Shown piece by piece: positions 38,080 through 47,742 of a DNA stretch of 64,000 nt (the first letter of the stretch is position 1; each line of letters begins with the position of its first letter). The position numbers were made by a program, and so were the translations under genes. This DNA comes from Fundidesulfovibrio soli (lineage in GTDB: Bacteria > Desulfobacterota > Desulfovibrionia > Desulfovibrionales > Desulfovibrionaceae). The DNA is taken from assembly GCF_022808695.1 (NCBI RefSeq), contig NZ_JAKZKW010000006.1, positions 62,001 to 126,000 of the forward strand, written 5' to 3'. The notes under the pieces are model-generated. The model was not told the origin of the DNA. It saw nothing but the letters and a program-made list of their open reading frames with translations, and searched no databases.

Positions 38080-39378
38080 CTAAAAAAATCTCCGCCAGCC
38101 CGGCGCTGCCGGCGTCGCCTGCCCGCTGCCGCCATCGCCACCAGAGTCCTGCTCCTGCGGCGGCAGCGTCTCGTACAGCTCCCGCAGTGTCCGGCCGTCC
38201 ACCCCGCGGCAGGCGGTCTCCATGCCGCGGCGGAGCCGGGCCAGCACGGGGTAGCGTCCGTCCAGGTCGGGCACGGTGCCGTCGCCGCGCAGGTTCTCCC
38301 ACCCTGAGAGCAGCTCACCCACGGTGATCCTGTCCGGTGCTGCCAGCAGCGCGTAGCCACCTCCCTCGACCCGGGCGGCGATGCCGATGCGCGTCAGGCG
38401 CTCCAGCTCCTCCTCAACCACCAGGGGCGGCAGGCCCCCGGCCTGGGCGGCGTCCTCGGACAGCAGGGGGCCGCCCGCGGTCTCGGCCTTCTCGGTGAGC
38501 ATCAGCGCCGCCAGCAGGGCGACGCCGCGCCTGTCCGCCAGGGAATAGGCCGCGCTGGCCTTGCGAGCGGCCTCGGTGGGGGCGCTCTGGATGGCGTGCG
38601 CCAACTCGGCACCGGCCAGCACGATGAGCCAGCTGATGTAGAGCCAGACCAGCAGCAGCGGTATCTGGGCGAAGCTGCCGTAGATGGCGTTGTAGCCCGT
38701 GACCCCGATCTGGTAGCGGATGTAGGCCGCCTGGGCCAGTTGCCAGCCGATCCCTGCGGCCAGAGCCCCGGCTGCGGCGGGAACGGCGCGCACCTCCACG
38801 TTGGGGAGGAACTTATAGAGCACGAAGAGCGACACGCAGACCATCAGCATGGGCACGGCCTTGAGCCCCAGAGCGAAGGCCTGGTTGACCAGATCGATCT
38901 CGCCCAGCCACTGCACCACCTGCGCGTTCTGGAAGGTCGCCGTGACGCTGAAGGCCGCCAGGATGAACAGCGGGCAGACCAGGATGACGGTGAGATAGTT
39001 GGTGAGGCGGCTCCAGACCCCCCGGTTGCCGGGGGCGCGCCAGATGACGTTGCAGGCCTCCTCGATGGTGGAGATCAGCCCCGCCGAGGTGATGAAGAGC
39101 ATGGCCACGCCGATGAAGCCCAGGGCGCGCACGTTGGTGTTCTGGATGTATCCCAGCACCGCGTCCACGATGTCGGCCTTCTCGGCGGTGAGACGCAGGA
39201 GCGCCTCCCGCAGGTAGGGGGCGTCGTAGACGCCGAAGCCTTTGGCCAGGGAGAAGGCCACGGCCAGGAGCGGCACCAGGGAGAGCACCGTGGCGTAGCA
39301 CAGCGCCGAGGCCATCATCAGGCAGCGGTTGTCCAGGAAGGAGCGGACGAGGGAGGGGCCCAGGCGCGCGGGGGTCAT
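38080..39378 (-). CDS. YihY/UPF0761 family membrane protein
   Basis: A 432-residue inner-membrane protein with six helices, of the family once called ribonuclease BN. Visible motifs are RCLMMASALCYATVLSLVPLL, RALGFIGVAMLFITSAGLI and a last helix pair with NAIYGSFAQIPLLLVWLYIS. The C-terminal ~140 residues form a soluble winged-helix-like region (GPLLSEDAAQAGGLPPLVV) ending in a Gly/Ala/Pro tail. The nuclease claim for this family was withdrawn for E. coli and the role is unknown. ATG at 39378 with GAGGACC upstream. Confidence 0.88.
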   Translation of the reverse strand: MTPARLGPSLVRSFLDNRCLMMASALCYATVLSLVPLLAVAFSLAKGFGVYDAPYLREALLRLTAEKADIVDAVLGYIQNTNVRALGFIGVAMLFITSAGLISTIEEACNVIWRAPGNRGVWSRLTNYLTVILVCPLFILAAFSVTATFQNAQVVQWLGEIDLVNQAFALGLKAVPMLMVCVSLFVLYKFLPNVEVRAVPAAAGALAAGIGWQLAQAAYIRYQIGVTGYNAIYGSFAQIPLLLVWLYISWLIVLAGAELAHAIQSAPTEAARKASAAYSLADRRGVALLAALMLTEKAETAGGPLLSEDAAQAGGLPPLVVEEELERLTRIGIAARVEGGGYALLAAPDRITVGELLSGWENLRGDGTVPDLDGRYPVLARLRRGMETACRGVDGRTLRELYETLPPQEQDSGGDGGSGQATPAAPGWRRFF

Positions 39379-39544
39379 GTCGGTCCTCGCAGGAAGTTGA
39401 TTTTCCGCATGATACCAATCACGGCTCGGTTTGACGATGGCCTTTTCGCGGGGCGGCCGTCCTTGACATGGTGGCGAGCCCGTGGGTAGCGAATTCATTG
39501 CCGGACAAGGCCTTTTCACCAACCCCGACGAAAAGAGGATGCGG

Positions 39545-40891
39545 ATGGACACGAAGATCATGCTGCCGGAATCCGAGATGCCCAGACATTGGTACAACGC
39601 CCTGCCGGACCTGCCCACACCCCTGGCGCCCCCGCTGGACCCGGGCACGGGCAAGCCGGTGAGCCCGGAGCAGCTCGCCCCCATCTTCCCCATGGGCATC
39701 ATCCAGCAGGAAATGAGCCCCGAGCGCATGATCGAGATCCCCGAGCCGGTGCTGGACATCTACCGGCTGTACCGGCCCACGCCGCTGGTGCGCGCCCGCA
39801 GGCTGGAGAAGGCCTTGGGCGTGAAGTGCAAGATCTACTACAAGGACGAGTCCCGCTCCCCGGCGGGGTCGCACAAGCCCAACACGGCCATCCCCCAGGC
39901 CTACTACAACAAGCTCGAAGGCGTTAAGCGCCTGGCCACCGAGACGGGCGCGGGCCAGTGGGGCACGGCGCTCTCCTTCGCCTGCAAGATGTTTGGCATG
40001 GATTGCACGGTCTACATGGTCAAGGTGAGCTACAACCAGAAGCCGTACCGCCGCATCCTGATCCAGTCCTACGGGGCGCAGATCTTCGCTTCGCCCTCCG
40101 AGATGACCCAGGTGGGCCGCTCCGTGCTGGCCTCCGACCCGGACTGCCAGGGCAGCCTGGGCCTGGCCATCTCCGAGGCCGTGGAGGACGCCGCCACCCA
40201 TGAAGACACCAAGTACGCCCTGGGCAGCGTGCTCAACCACGTGGTGCTGCACCAGACCATCGTGGGCCAGGAGGTCAAGAGCCAGCTGGCCATGGCCGGG
40301 GACAAGCCCGACTACCTGGTGGGCTGCGTGGGCGGCGGCAGCAACTTCGGCGGGCTGGTGCTGCCCTTCCTGCCGGAGAAGCTGGCCGGGGAGAAGATCA
40401 CCTTCGTGGCCGCCGAGCCCAAGGCCTGCCCGACGCTGACGCGCGGCCAGTACCGCTACGACTACGGCGACGTGGCCCGCCTGACCCCGCTGCTCAAGAT
40501 GCACACCCTGGGGCACGCCTACATGCCCGCGCCCATCCACGCGGGAGGGCTGCGCTACCACGGCGACGCGCCCCTCGTGTGCAACCTGATGGCCGAGGGG
40601 CTCATCGACGCCCGCGCCTACTACCAGAACGACTGCTTCGAGGCCGCGCTGCTCTTCCAGTCCACCGAGGGCTTCCTGCCCGCGCCCGAGACCTCCCACG
40701 CCATCAAGGCCGCCATCGACGTGGCCAAGCAGGCCGAGGCGGGGCAGAACGTGGTGTTCCTGTATTCCGGGCACGGCCTACTGGACCTGGCCTCGTACGA
40801 CGCCTACCTGCAGGGCAACCTGACCGACTTCGAGCACTCCCAGGCCGAGATCGACGAGGCGCTCAAGACCTGCCCGACCATCGAGGGGTAG
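39545..40891 (+). CDS. trpB: TrpB2-type tryptophan synthase beta-like enzyme
   Basis: A 448-residue PLP enzyme of the TrpB2 group, which is longer than TrpB1 and often occurs without trpA nearby, as here. The N-terminal extension ([15 protein letters not shown]) is typical. PLP lysine is Lys111 in [11 protein letters not shown], and [11 protein letters not shown] binds the phosphate. It joins indole and serine to tryptophan and may salvage indole. ATG at 39545 is preferred because AGAGGA sits 5 nt upstream. A weak TTGACA (39463-39468) / TAGCGA (39487-39492) pair is a possible promoter. A strong terminator follows. Confidence 0.9.
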   Translation: MDTKIMLPESEMPRHWYNALPDLPTPLAPPLDPGTGKPVSPEQLAPIFPMGIIQQEMSPERMIEIPEPVLDIYRLYRPTPLVRARRLEKALGVKCKIYYKDESRSPAGSHKPNTAIPQAYYNKLEGVKRLATETGAGQWGTALSFACKMFGMDCTVYMVKVSYNQKPYRRILIQSYGAQIFASPSEMTQVGRSVLASDPDCQGSLGLAISEAVEDAATHEDTKYALGSVLNHVVLHQTIVGQEVKSQLAMAGDKPDYLVGCVGGGSNFGGLVLPFLPEKLAGEKITFVAAEPKACPTLTRGQYRYDYGDVARLTPLLKMHTLGHAYMPAPIHAGGLRYHGDAPLVCNLMAEGLIDARAYYQNDCFEAALLFQSTEGFLPAPETSHAIKAAIDVAKQAEAGQNVVFLYSGHGLLDLASYDAYLQGNLTDFEHSQAEIDEALKTCPTIEG

Positions 40892-40918
40892 GGCGCGGGG
40901 GAACGCCACCGACGCGAC

Positions 40919-40949
40919 AAGGCCGCCGGGAAAGCCCGGCGGCCTTTTT
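40919..40949 (+). terminator. Terminator of trpB2
   Basis: AAGGCCGCCGGG (40919-40930), loop AAAG, CCCGGCGGCCTT (40935-40946), with a run of five T. Perfect 12-bp stem, 27 nt after the stop. Confidence 0.92.
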
Positions 40950-41159
40950 GATCGCCCTCGCAGGCCCGCGACGCGGCTTGGCGTTGAGCTGCGCGGCCGC
41001 CACGGGGTGTCGCCGACCCCGCAACGCCTGTGGCGTGAGCGTTGTGTCGGGCATGCCCCGGAGCCGGCCTGCCTGACGGGTGCCTCCGGGGGGGCTGGCG
41101 AATTGAGCCGCGGGCGCCGCTGCCTGGCGGCCGTGGCCCCGGCAGCCGGATATATCCAG

Positions 41160-41750
41160 CTATTTGCCGTGCATCATCTTGCGGCGGCTGCGTATCATAA
41201 GGGTGTCGGCGGCCATGTCCTTGAAGGCGGCCTGGATCACCGTGTCGAAATCGGCAAGCTTGCCCCCGCGCTTCTTGATGAAAGCCTCAGCCGCCGATTT
41301 ATCTTCAAAAGCCCACTTGGCCTGCTTGCTCATCACGCCCATCCTCTCGCCTCCGAGCACCCAAACGGCCGATTCGGCGTCTATGAGGTTCTTCGTGTCG
41401 TAATCCGCAACCAGGATTCTGGCGGGAGCCTTGTCCAGGCTCACGGCCATCTCAAGCACCGCGCAGTGTATGGAACAGGTGCCGTAGGACGTGCCGTCGT
41501 CGTATTCGAGCACCATTCGCGCATAGGCGAACATGGCCCTATTCATATTGCACAGAGGGCATGCTGGATGCGCCGTGATGTCGGCAGCCATGGCCATGTC
41601 CTCGGGGGCAGGGGTGCCCGCATGCCCGTGCATGTCCCCGTGGCCGCCGGCCCCAGACTGGGCGTGAGATTCCATCTGCGCTGCGGCGAGCCCTGCGCAA
41701 ACGAGGATGCAACCGAGCAGCTGGATGACAACACAGAAGGTACGGCGCAT
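41160..41750 (-). CDS. NosL-like secreted metal-binding protein (copy 2)
   Basis: A 196-residue exported protein, paralogue of the one at 4628-5248. Signal peptide ends near GLAAAQ. The linker is again His/Met-rich (GGHGDMHGHAG, EDMAMAAD). The domain motif reads CPLCNMNR, with Asn in place of the Gly of the usual CxxCGM. The second SYGTCSIHCAVLEMAVSLDK is conserved. Good ribosome-binding site (GGAGGG). The two copies are 36 kb apart on opposite strands with unrelated neighbours, so they did not arise by recent tandem duplication. Confidence 0.8.
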   Translation of the reverse strand: MRRTFCVVIQLLGCILVCAGLAAAQMESHAQSGAGGHGDMHGHAGTPAPEDMAMAADITAHPACPLCNMNRAMFAYARMVLEYDDGTSYGTCSIHCAVLEMAVSLDKAPARILVADYDTKNLIDAESAVWVLGGERMGVMSKQAKWAFEDKSAAEAFIKKRGGKLADFDTVIQAAFKDMAADTLMIRSRRKMMHGK

Positions 41751-42099
41751 TGATGCCCTCCAAAATGGTTCGTTCGTCGGGATGTGCTCCTAACACGTAA
41801 CGCACTGGCCGCGATCAGCAAAAACGGGGTGGCGAAACCTTCACATGAGAGCATCCGGTGTGGTGGCTCAACTCTGGCTTCATAAGCCTCTTGCCGATTG
41901 TCACGCAAGCAATTCAGGCGATATTCCGTATGACACCGCGACATCCTTCCCACGAAATTCCCCCGGGGAATGAAGCGGCAAAAGTGGGCGTCATGAGAGA
42001 CATCCGATTGAGAGCCTGCCTCCTCCTCCACGCCGATGAAGGTGGGGCAGTCAGGCCCCAAGGCCCCCGGAGGCCTTCCTCCGCCCGATCCCGGAGCAC
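41751..42099. other. Intergenic region, no gene seen
   Basis: About 350 nt between the second NosL-like gene and the terminator of the amino acid transporter operon. It should contain the promoter of the NosL-like gene, since that gene reads away from it, but no clear match was found. Small open frames here lack support. Confidence 0.5.
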
Positions 42100-42136
42100 A
42101 AAAAAAGCGCCCGGCCAGACAACCTGACCGGGCGCT
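42100..42136 (-). terminator. Terminator of the amino acid ABC operon
   Basis: AGCGCCCGG (42106-42114) and CCGGGCGCT (42128-42136) pair, and on the minus strand a run of seven T follows (complement of 42100-42106). It is 24 nt past the ATPase stop. Confidence 0.9.
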
Positions 42137-42159
42137 CGTCTGTGACTGCGCGCGTCACA

Positions 42160-42886
<727 letters not shown>

Positions 42887-42900
<14 letters not shown>

Positions 42901-43678
42901 AGTAGGAGAGCCTCTCTTCGAGCCTGGACACCAACTTGGAGAGCAGCAGGGTGATGATCAGGTAGACCAGCGCCACCACGGTGTAGGTTTCGAAATACAG
43001 GAAGGTTTCGGACGCGAACTCGCGGCCCCTGCGCAGCAGGTCCGCCACGGCCAGGATGGACACCAGCGAGGTGTCCTTCAGGAGCATGATGAACTCGTTG
43101 CCCACCGGCGGCAGAATGATGCGCATGGCCTGGGGCAGGATGACGTAGCGCATGGTCTGGGCGCGGTTGAAGCCCAGGGAGCGCGCCGCCTCGGTCTGGC
43201 CCTTGTCGATGGCCAGGATGCCCGCGCGGAAAATTTCGCCCAGGTAGGCGCCGTAGCACACGGCCATGGCGATGACGGCGGCCAGGATGTCCGGCACGCG
43301 CACGAAGCGGCCCAGCGCGTAATAGATGTAGAACAGCTGCACCAGCAGGGGGATGCCGCGCACGATCTCCACGTAGGTGGAGGCGACCAGGTTGATCCAG
43401 CGGTTGCGGGACACGCGCCCAAGGCCCGTGAGCAGCCCCAGGAACAGGGCCAGCACGATGGAGTAGATGGTCACCTGGAAAGTGACCAGGACGCCGTCGG
43501 GTATGAATTTGACGAGGCGCAGGTAGGCCCCTTTCTCCACCAGGACGAGGTAGAGCAGGGTGCCCACGGACACGACCAGGGAAAGCCACCAGGCTGAGAC
43601 GAGCCCCTTGTCCGACTTGCGCGGGATGGCGGGGCCGTCGTGCTGCTCGATGACGGGTACGGTTTGTTGCGTCTGCAT
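42887..43678 (-). CDS. Polar amino acid ABC transporter permease (GlnP/HisM-like)
   Basis: A 263-residue membrane protein with about five to six helices. The EAA loop [20 protein letters not shown] and the [20 protein letters not shown] segment are typical of the His/Glu/Gln transporter permeases. The N-terminus has a ~30-residue soluble lead. Only one permease is encoded, so it probably acts as a homodimer. Confidence 0.92.
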
Positions 43679-43692
43679 GTACGATTTGAAAC

Positions 43693-43720
43693 GGGGGATC
43701 GGGCCAGCGCCCGGTCCCCC
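43693..43720 (-). promoter_or_regulatory. Intercistronic hairpin between binding protein and permease genes
   Basis: GGGGGATCGGGC (43693-43704), loop CAGC, GCCCGGTCCCCC (43709-43720), a 12-bp stem including one wobble pair. Located just after the binding-protein stop. Such hairpins stabilise the upstream mRNA or cause partial termination, giving more binding protein than permease. Confidence 0.65.
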
Positions 43721-43736
43721 ATTTGAATTTAGAGGT

Positions 43737-44474
43737 CTACTGACCGATCCACTTCTTGATCAGTTCCTTCTCGATGCCCTTGTCCTTCACGGCCTTGATG
43801 CCCTTGTCGATGAGGGCCAGGGTTTCCTTGTCGCCCTTCTTGACGGCGATGCCGTAAAACTCGTCCTCACCGGTTTCGATGATGGCGGCGATCTTGAGCT
43901 TGCCCTTGTACTTGTCGTTCTGCAGGGCGTACTGGGCGGCAACGGGGTCGTCGCAGACGACGCCGTCGATGCGGCCGTTGAAGAGGTCTTCGATGGCCAG
44001 GCCCACTTCGTCGTAGGACTTGTCCTTCACGCCTTCGGCCTTCTTCACGGCGAAGTGGCCGGTGGTGGAGATCTGGGCGCCCAGGGTCTTGCCTTTCATG
44101 TCGGCCAGGGTCTTGGCGTTGGAGGCCACGGGGACCACCAGGGCCTGGCGGACCTTGAAGTAGGGGGTGGAGAAGTCCATCGCGTTCTTGCGTTCGTCGG
44201 TGATGGACACGGAGGAGCAGATGGCGTCGTACTTGTTGGCGGCCAGGCCGGCGAAGATGCCGTCCCAGGCGACTGCCTTGAATTCGGGGGTGAACCCGGC
44301 TTCCTTGCCGGCGGCCTTCATGTAGTCGATGGCGAAGCCGGTCATTTGCTTGTCGGGGCCGACGAACTCCATGGGCGGCCAGGTGGCGTCGGAAGCGAAG
44401 ACGATGGTTTTGGCCCAGGCGGACTGGGAAGCAAGGGCGATCAGCAGGGCGGCCAGGACGACGATTCTGCGCAT
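43737..44474 (-). CDS. Periplasmic polar amino acid-binding protein
   Basis: A 245-residue exported solute-binding protein (family 3). Signal peptide ends QSAWA-K. TIVFASDATWPPMEF opens the mature domain, KYDAICSSVSITDERK is the hinge signature, and DDPVAAQYAL lies in lobe 2. ATG at 44474 has GGAGGAG 4 nt upstream. First gene of the importer operon. The exact amino acid is not readable. Confidence 0.93.
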   Translation of the reverse strand: MRRIVVLAALLIALASQSAWAKTIVFASDATWPPMEFVGPDKQMTGFAIDYMKAAGKEAGFTPEFKAVAWDGIFAGLAANKYDAICSSVSITDERKNAMDFSTPYFKVRQALVVPVASNAKTLADMKGKTLGAQISTTGHFAVKKAEGVKDKSYDEVGLAIEDLFNGRIDGVVCDDPVAAQYALQNDKYKGKLKIAAIIETGEDEFYGIAVKKGDKETLALIDKGIKAVKDKGIEKELIKKWIGQ

Positions 44475-44625
44475 GTTCTCCTCCACGGTTGGATGTTAGC
44501 CGCTCGGGGGCTTGGTTGCCTCAGCGGTTAAAGTTTCACATGGTCGTCACGCGACCGGAAACAATTGCCCGAATTTGGAAAGAATTCAAGCAGAATGAAC
44601 AACTTTCTCGGAAACTATCGTGGTT

Positions 44626-45747
44626 TCAACAAGTTGATTTCATGAGGTATTCATCCAGCGCAGCCAGCCCGGTCGCGAATCCGGTCCGGCCGAAGCCCAT
44701 GCGGAAATGGGCGCTCCAGGCCTCGCCGTAGAGGCGGCCAGGAAGCAGCAGCGCGCCGCATCCGTCCAGCACCTGGGCGCAGAAGGGTTCGGCGTCCTGC
44801 CCCGAGGCCAGCGCCGGGAAGCAGATGGGCCCGGCAAGGGGGCGCACCCAGGTGAAGCGCCCGGCGTGGCGGCGCATGAAGGTTTCAAGCAGGGACAGGT
44901 TCTCCTGGCACAGGGCGCGCAGGCCGGAGACGATCTCCCGGCCGTGGCGCAGGGCCAGGGCGGCCAGGAACTCCGAGGGGGCGCTGCCGCAGATGGAGGT
45001 GTAGTCCTTGGCGGCGGCCATGGCCGCGAGCACGCTTTCGTCCCGGGCGGCCACCCAGCCCACGCGCAGCCCCGCCAGCCCGTAGGCCTTGGACATCACA
45101 CCCAGCGAGACCGCCCGCTCGTACAGCTCGCAGGCCGGGCGCGGGGCGCTGGCCATGTCGTATTCCAGGCCCGCGTACACCTCGTCGGAGAAGAGCAGGC
45201 AGCCCCTGGCGGAGACGATCTCCACGATGCGCGCCATTTCGGCCGCGCTGAAGGCGAAGCCCGTGGGGTTGTGGGGCGAGTTGATGATCACCGCCCCGGT
45301 CCTTGGGCCCACCAGCCGTTCAAGCTCGTCCATATCCGGCCGCCAGCCGTTCTCCGGCCGGGCCTCCCAGGGCAGCACCGTGCACCCGGCCGTGGCCGCC
45401 ACCTGATGCAGGGACTGGTAGCACGGGGTGTGCACCACCACTTCGTCCCCGGGGTTGAGGCAGGCTGTGGCGAAGTTGAAGATGGCCTCCTGCGCCCCCA
45501 CATGCGCCAGCACCTGCGAAGGGGCGATGCCGCGATAGGTGCGGGCGATCTCCTCCCGCAGGGCCGGGCCGCCCGCGGCCTCGGTGTAGCCCAGGGGCAG
45601 GGCTTCGAAGGCCTGGCGCGCGCCGGGCTCCAGGTCCAGCAGCTGGCCAGCGGTGAGGGTCTGGCAGTCCGAGACGCACAGCAGATGCTCGACAGAGAAT
45701 TCGTGCACGGCGAAGTAGCGTTCCAGCATGAACGGGGGCAGCTTCAT
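44626..45747 (-). CDS. PLP-dependent aminotransferase (class I/II)
   Basis: A 373-residue fold-type I aminotransferase. PLP lysine is Lys220 in MSKAYGLAGLRVGW. INSPHNPTGF and LFSDEVYAGLEYD are the cofactor-contact motifs. ATG at 45747 with AGGAGA upstream gives MKLPPFMLERY, a start seen in a subgroup of short 'aminotransferase class I/II' proteins. It reads toward the amino acid importer, with 150 nt between. Substrate unknown. Confidence 0.9.
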   Translation of the reverse strand: MKLPPFMLERYFAVHEFSVEHLLCVSDCQTLTAGQLLDLEPGARQAFEALPLGYTEAAGGPALREEIARTYRGIAPSQVLAHVGAQEAIFNFATACLNPGDEVVVHTPCYQSLHQVAATAGCTVLPWEARPENGWRPDMDELERLVGPRTGAVIINSPHNPTGFAFSAAEMARIVEIVSARGCLLFSDEVYAGLEYDMASAPRPACELYERAVSLGVMSKAYGLAGLRVGWVAARDESVLAAMAAAKDYTSICGSAPSEFLAALALRHGREIVSGLRALCQENLSLLETFMRRHAGRFTWVRPLAGPICFPALASGQDAEPFCAQVLDGCGALLLPGRLYGEAWSAHFRMGFGRTGFATGLAALDEYLMKSTC

Positions 45748-45843
45748 GGATTCTCCTGCGGTTGCGGTGCGCCCGTGTAGCAGGCTGAGCGCCATCTTGC
45801 CAGCCCCGGGCCTGGGGCGTAGAGCGCGGGGCGGAGGCGAGGC

Positions 45844-46839
45844 ATGAACAAGGTGATTTCGGGTGCGTGCACTGCGCTGGCGGCGGTTCTGGTCTGGTCC
45901 TGGGCGGCGTGCGCCCAGCGTCCCGTTTTCGAGGCTTCGGAGCTGGAGGGCTCAGCGCAGGAGAAGCTGCCCGGCAAGCTGGCCGCGCCGGACCTCTCCG
46001 GCCCGCAGCGCGCGATGCCCCGGCATGTGGCTTCGCCGCTGCCCAACGATCAGCGCGGCTCCATCCGCCGCGTCGAAACGGGCGGGCGCAAGCTCGTGGC
46101 CCTGACCTTCGACCTCTGCGAGCTCTCGGACCAGCGCGCCGGGTACGACGCCCCCCTGGTGGCCGTGCTGCGCGAGCTGAAGGCCCCGGCCACCTTCTTC
46201 GCGGGCGGCAGGTGGATGCGCTCCCACCCGGAGCGCGCCATGCAGCTCATGGCCGACCCGCTGTTCGAGGTGGGAAGCCACGCCTGGACCCACGGCAACT
46301 TCGGGGTGCTCGGCAGGGAGGAGATGGCCCGCCAGATCGACTGGACCCAGGCCCAGTACGAGCTGTTGCGCGAGGATCTCGCGGCGCTGGCCGGTAAAAG
46401 GGGAGTGGGGGAGGCGGTCAAGGGCGTACGGGAGTCCATCGCCGTGTTCCGCTTCCCCTATGGGCGCTGCTCCGCCCAGGCCCTGGAACTGCTCGCGGCG
46501 CGTGGGCTGGCCGCCGTGCAGTGGGACGTGAACATGATGGACGCCGCCAAATCGCGCACGGCCGAGGCCATCGTGCGCGACGCCTTGCGCCAGGTGCGCC
46601 CCGGCTCCATCGTGCTGGGCCATGCCAACGGCTTCGGCCACGCCACTGCCGAGGCACTGCGGGCGCTCATCCCGGCGCTTCGGGAGAAGGGCTATGAGCT
46701 CGTCACCGTGAGCGCGCTGCTGGAGGCTGGGAAGCCCGCGACCACGGCGGACTGCTACGATTCCCGCCCCGGGGACACGGCGGTGTACGACGCCCAGTTC
46801 GGCGAGGGCACCGTGCACCCGCGCAGGAACAGGCCCTGA
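45844..46839 (+). CDS. Secreted polysaccharide deacetylase (NodB-like)
   Basis: A 331-residue exported protein. The NodB domain spans ~75-290. Motif 1 reads TFDLCE rather than TFDDGP, motif 2 SHAWTHGN has both histidines (HxxxH), motif 3 is RFPYGR, and motif 5 is LGHANG. The missing second Asp suggests altered metal binding, but TFDLCE is, as I recall, a recurring variant. Signal peptide ends near AACA. GGAGGCGAGG precedes the ATG. May act on peptidoglycan or an extracellular glycan. Confidence 0.85.
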   Translation: MNKVISGACTALAAVLVWSWAACAQRPVFEASELEGSAQEKLPGKLAAPDLSGPQRAMPRHVASPLPNDQRGSIRRVETGGRKLVALTFDLCELSDQRAGYDAPLVAVLRELKAPATFFAGGRWMRSHPERAMQLMADPLFEVGSHAWTHGNFGVLGREEMARQIDWTQAQYELLREDLAALAGKRGVGEAVKGVRESIAVFRFPYGRCSAQALELLAARGLAAVQWDVNMMDAAKSRTAEAIVRDALRQVRPGSIVLGHANGFGHATAEALRALIPALREKGYELVTVSALLEAGKPATTADCYDSRPGDTAVYDAQFGEGTVHPRRNRP

Positions 46840-46939
46840 AAGTTTATGCGGCCCAGGGGCCGTACGGCCGCTCCTCCACGGCTCCGGTGCAGGTTCTTCG
46901 GATCTTTTCAGTCCCTTATGAAATCCTTCACTTTATGTT

Positions 46940-46958
46940 GATAATGACAATCAATTTC
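46940..46958 (+). promoter_or_regulatory. Fur-box-like site before the HD-GYP gene
   Basis: GATAATGACAATCAATTTC matches 16 of 19 bases of the classical Fur consensus (GATAATGATAATCATTATC). It lies 38 nt before the start codon, in an AT-rich island in otherwise GC-rich DNA, the usual place for a repressor site. Confidence 0.7.
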
Positions 46959-46995
46959 GTTATACGCAGCCGAAATCACTTCGGAGCGAGACGCA

Positions 46996-47691
46996 ATGGA
47001 ATTTCTCTGCAAGCTCGAAGGCTGCATCGGGGCCTACAAATGCGGCCAGATGGCGGCCACCCTCCACCAGATGGCCGAAAGCCTTGGCCGCGCCGTGGAC
47101 GCCAAGGACAAACGCCTCTTCGAGCACTCGGCGCTCACGGCCGACCTGGCCACGCTGCTGGCCCTGGCCCACGGCCTCTCCGACAAGCAGGCCGACATCA
47201 TCCACATAGCCGGGCACCTGCACGACATCGGCAAGATCGGCATCCCGGACGCGGTGTTGGGCAAGCCGGGCAGGCTCACCAACCAGGAGTGGGCCGTCAT
47301 GCGGCAGCATCCGGCCATCGGGGCCCAGATCCTGGCGCCCATCGCCAATTTCGGGGCCAGGAACGGCGTGCGCGACATCGTGCTCACGCACCATGAGCGG
47401 TTCGAAGGCGGGGGTTATCCTCGGGGGCTTCGTAAAAGGGAAATCCCGCTGGGAGGGCGCATCCTGGCCATCGCGGACAGCGTGGCCGCCATGCTCGAAT
47501 ACCGCAGTTACCGGCCGGCATTGCAGCTCGGCGAGGCTCTGGCCGAGATCGAGCGCTGCTCGGGGAGCTGGTACGACCCGTCGCTATGCAGGGATTTTCT
47601 GCAACACGAGGCGGAAGTGGAGGCGGTGGTGCGGCGCCACGCGCACACGGAGGCCCTTCAGGGAAACGAGGCGAAGGCGTCCGCGGGATAA
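46996..47691 (+). CDS. HD-GYP c-di-GMP phosphodiesterase-like protein
   Basis: A 231-residue protein, mostly one HD-GYP domain. HD pair in HIAGHLHDIGKIGIP (His/Asp ~76), VLTHHERFEGGGYPRG with the GYP motif, and GGRILAIADSVAAMLEYR. These residues bind two metals and hydrolyse c-di-GMP. No receiver or other sensor domain is fused, and the N-terminus has cysteines (FCKLEGCIGAYKC in similar spacing) that might bind metal. A Fur-box-like site precedes it, so it may be induced when iron is low. Confidence 0.88.
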   Translation: MEFLCKLEGCIGAYKCGQMAATLHQMAESLGRAVDAKDKRLFEHSALTADLATLLALAHGLSDKQADIIHIAGHLHDIGKIGIPDAVLGKPGRLTNQEWAVMRQHPAIGAQILAPIANFGARNGVRDIVLTHHERFEGGGYPRGLRKREIPLGGRILAIADSVAAMLEYRSYRPALQLGEALAEIERCSGSWYDPSLCRDFLQHEAEVEAVVRRHAHTEALQGNEAKASAG

Positions 47692-47742
47692 ACAGCGGGT
47701 CGGGCGGATCGTGGAGGCGGAGTTCGGATGAGGGCAGCGGGA

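Noticed and set aside
41898-41912. TTGTCACGCAAGCAA resembling the MarR operator, upstream of the second NosL-like gene
   Set aside because: The right half matches but the site is one base shorter and the left half does not pair well.
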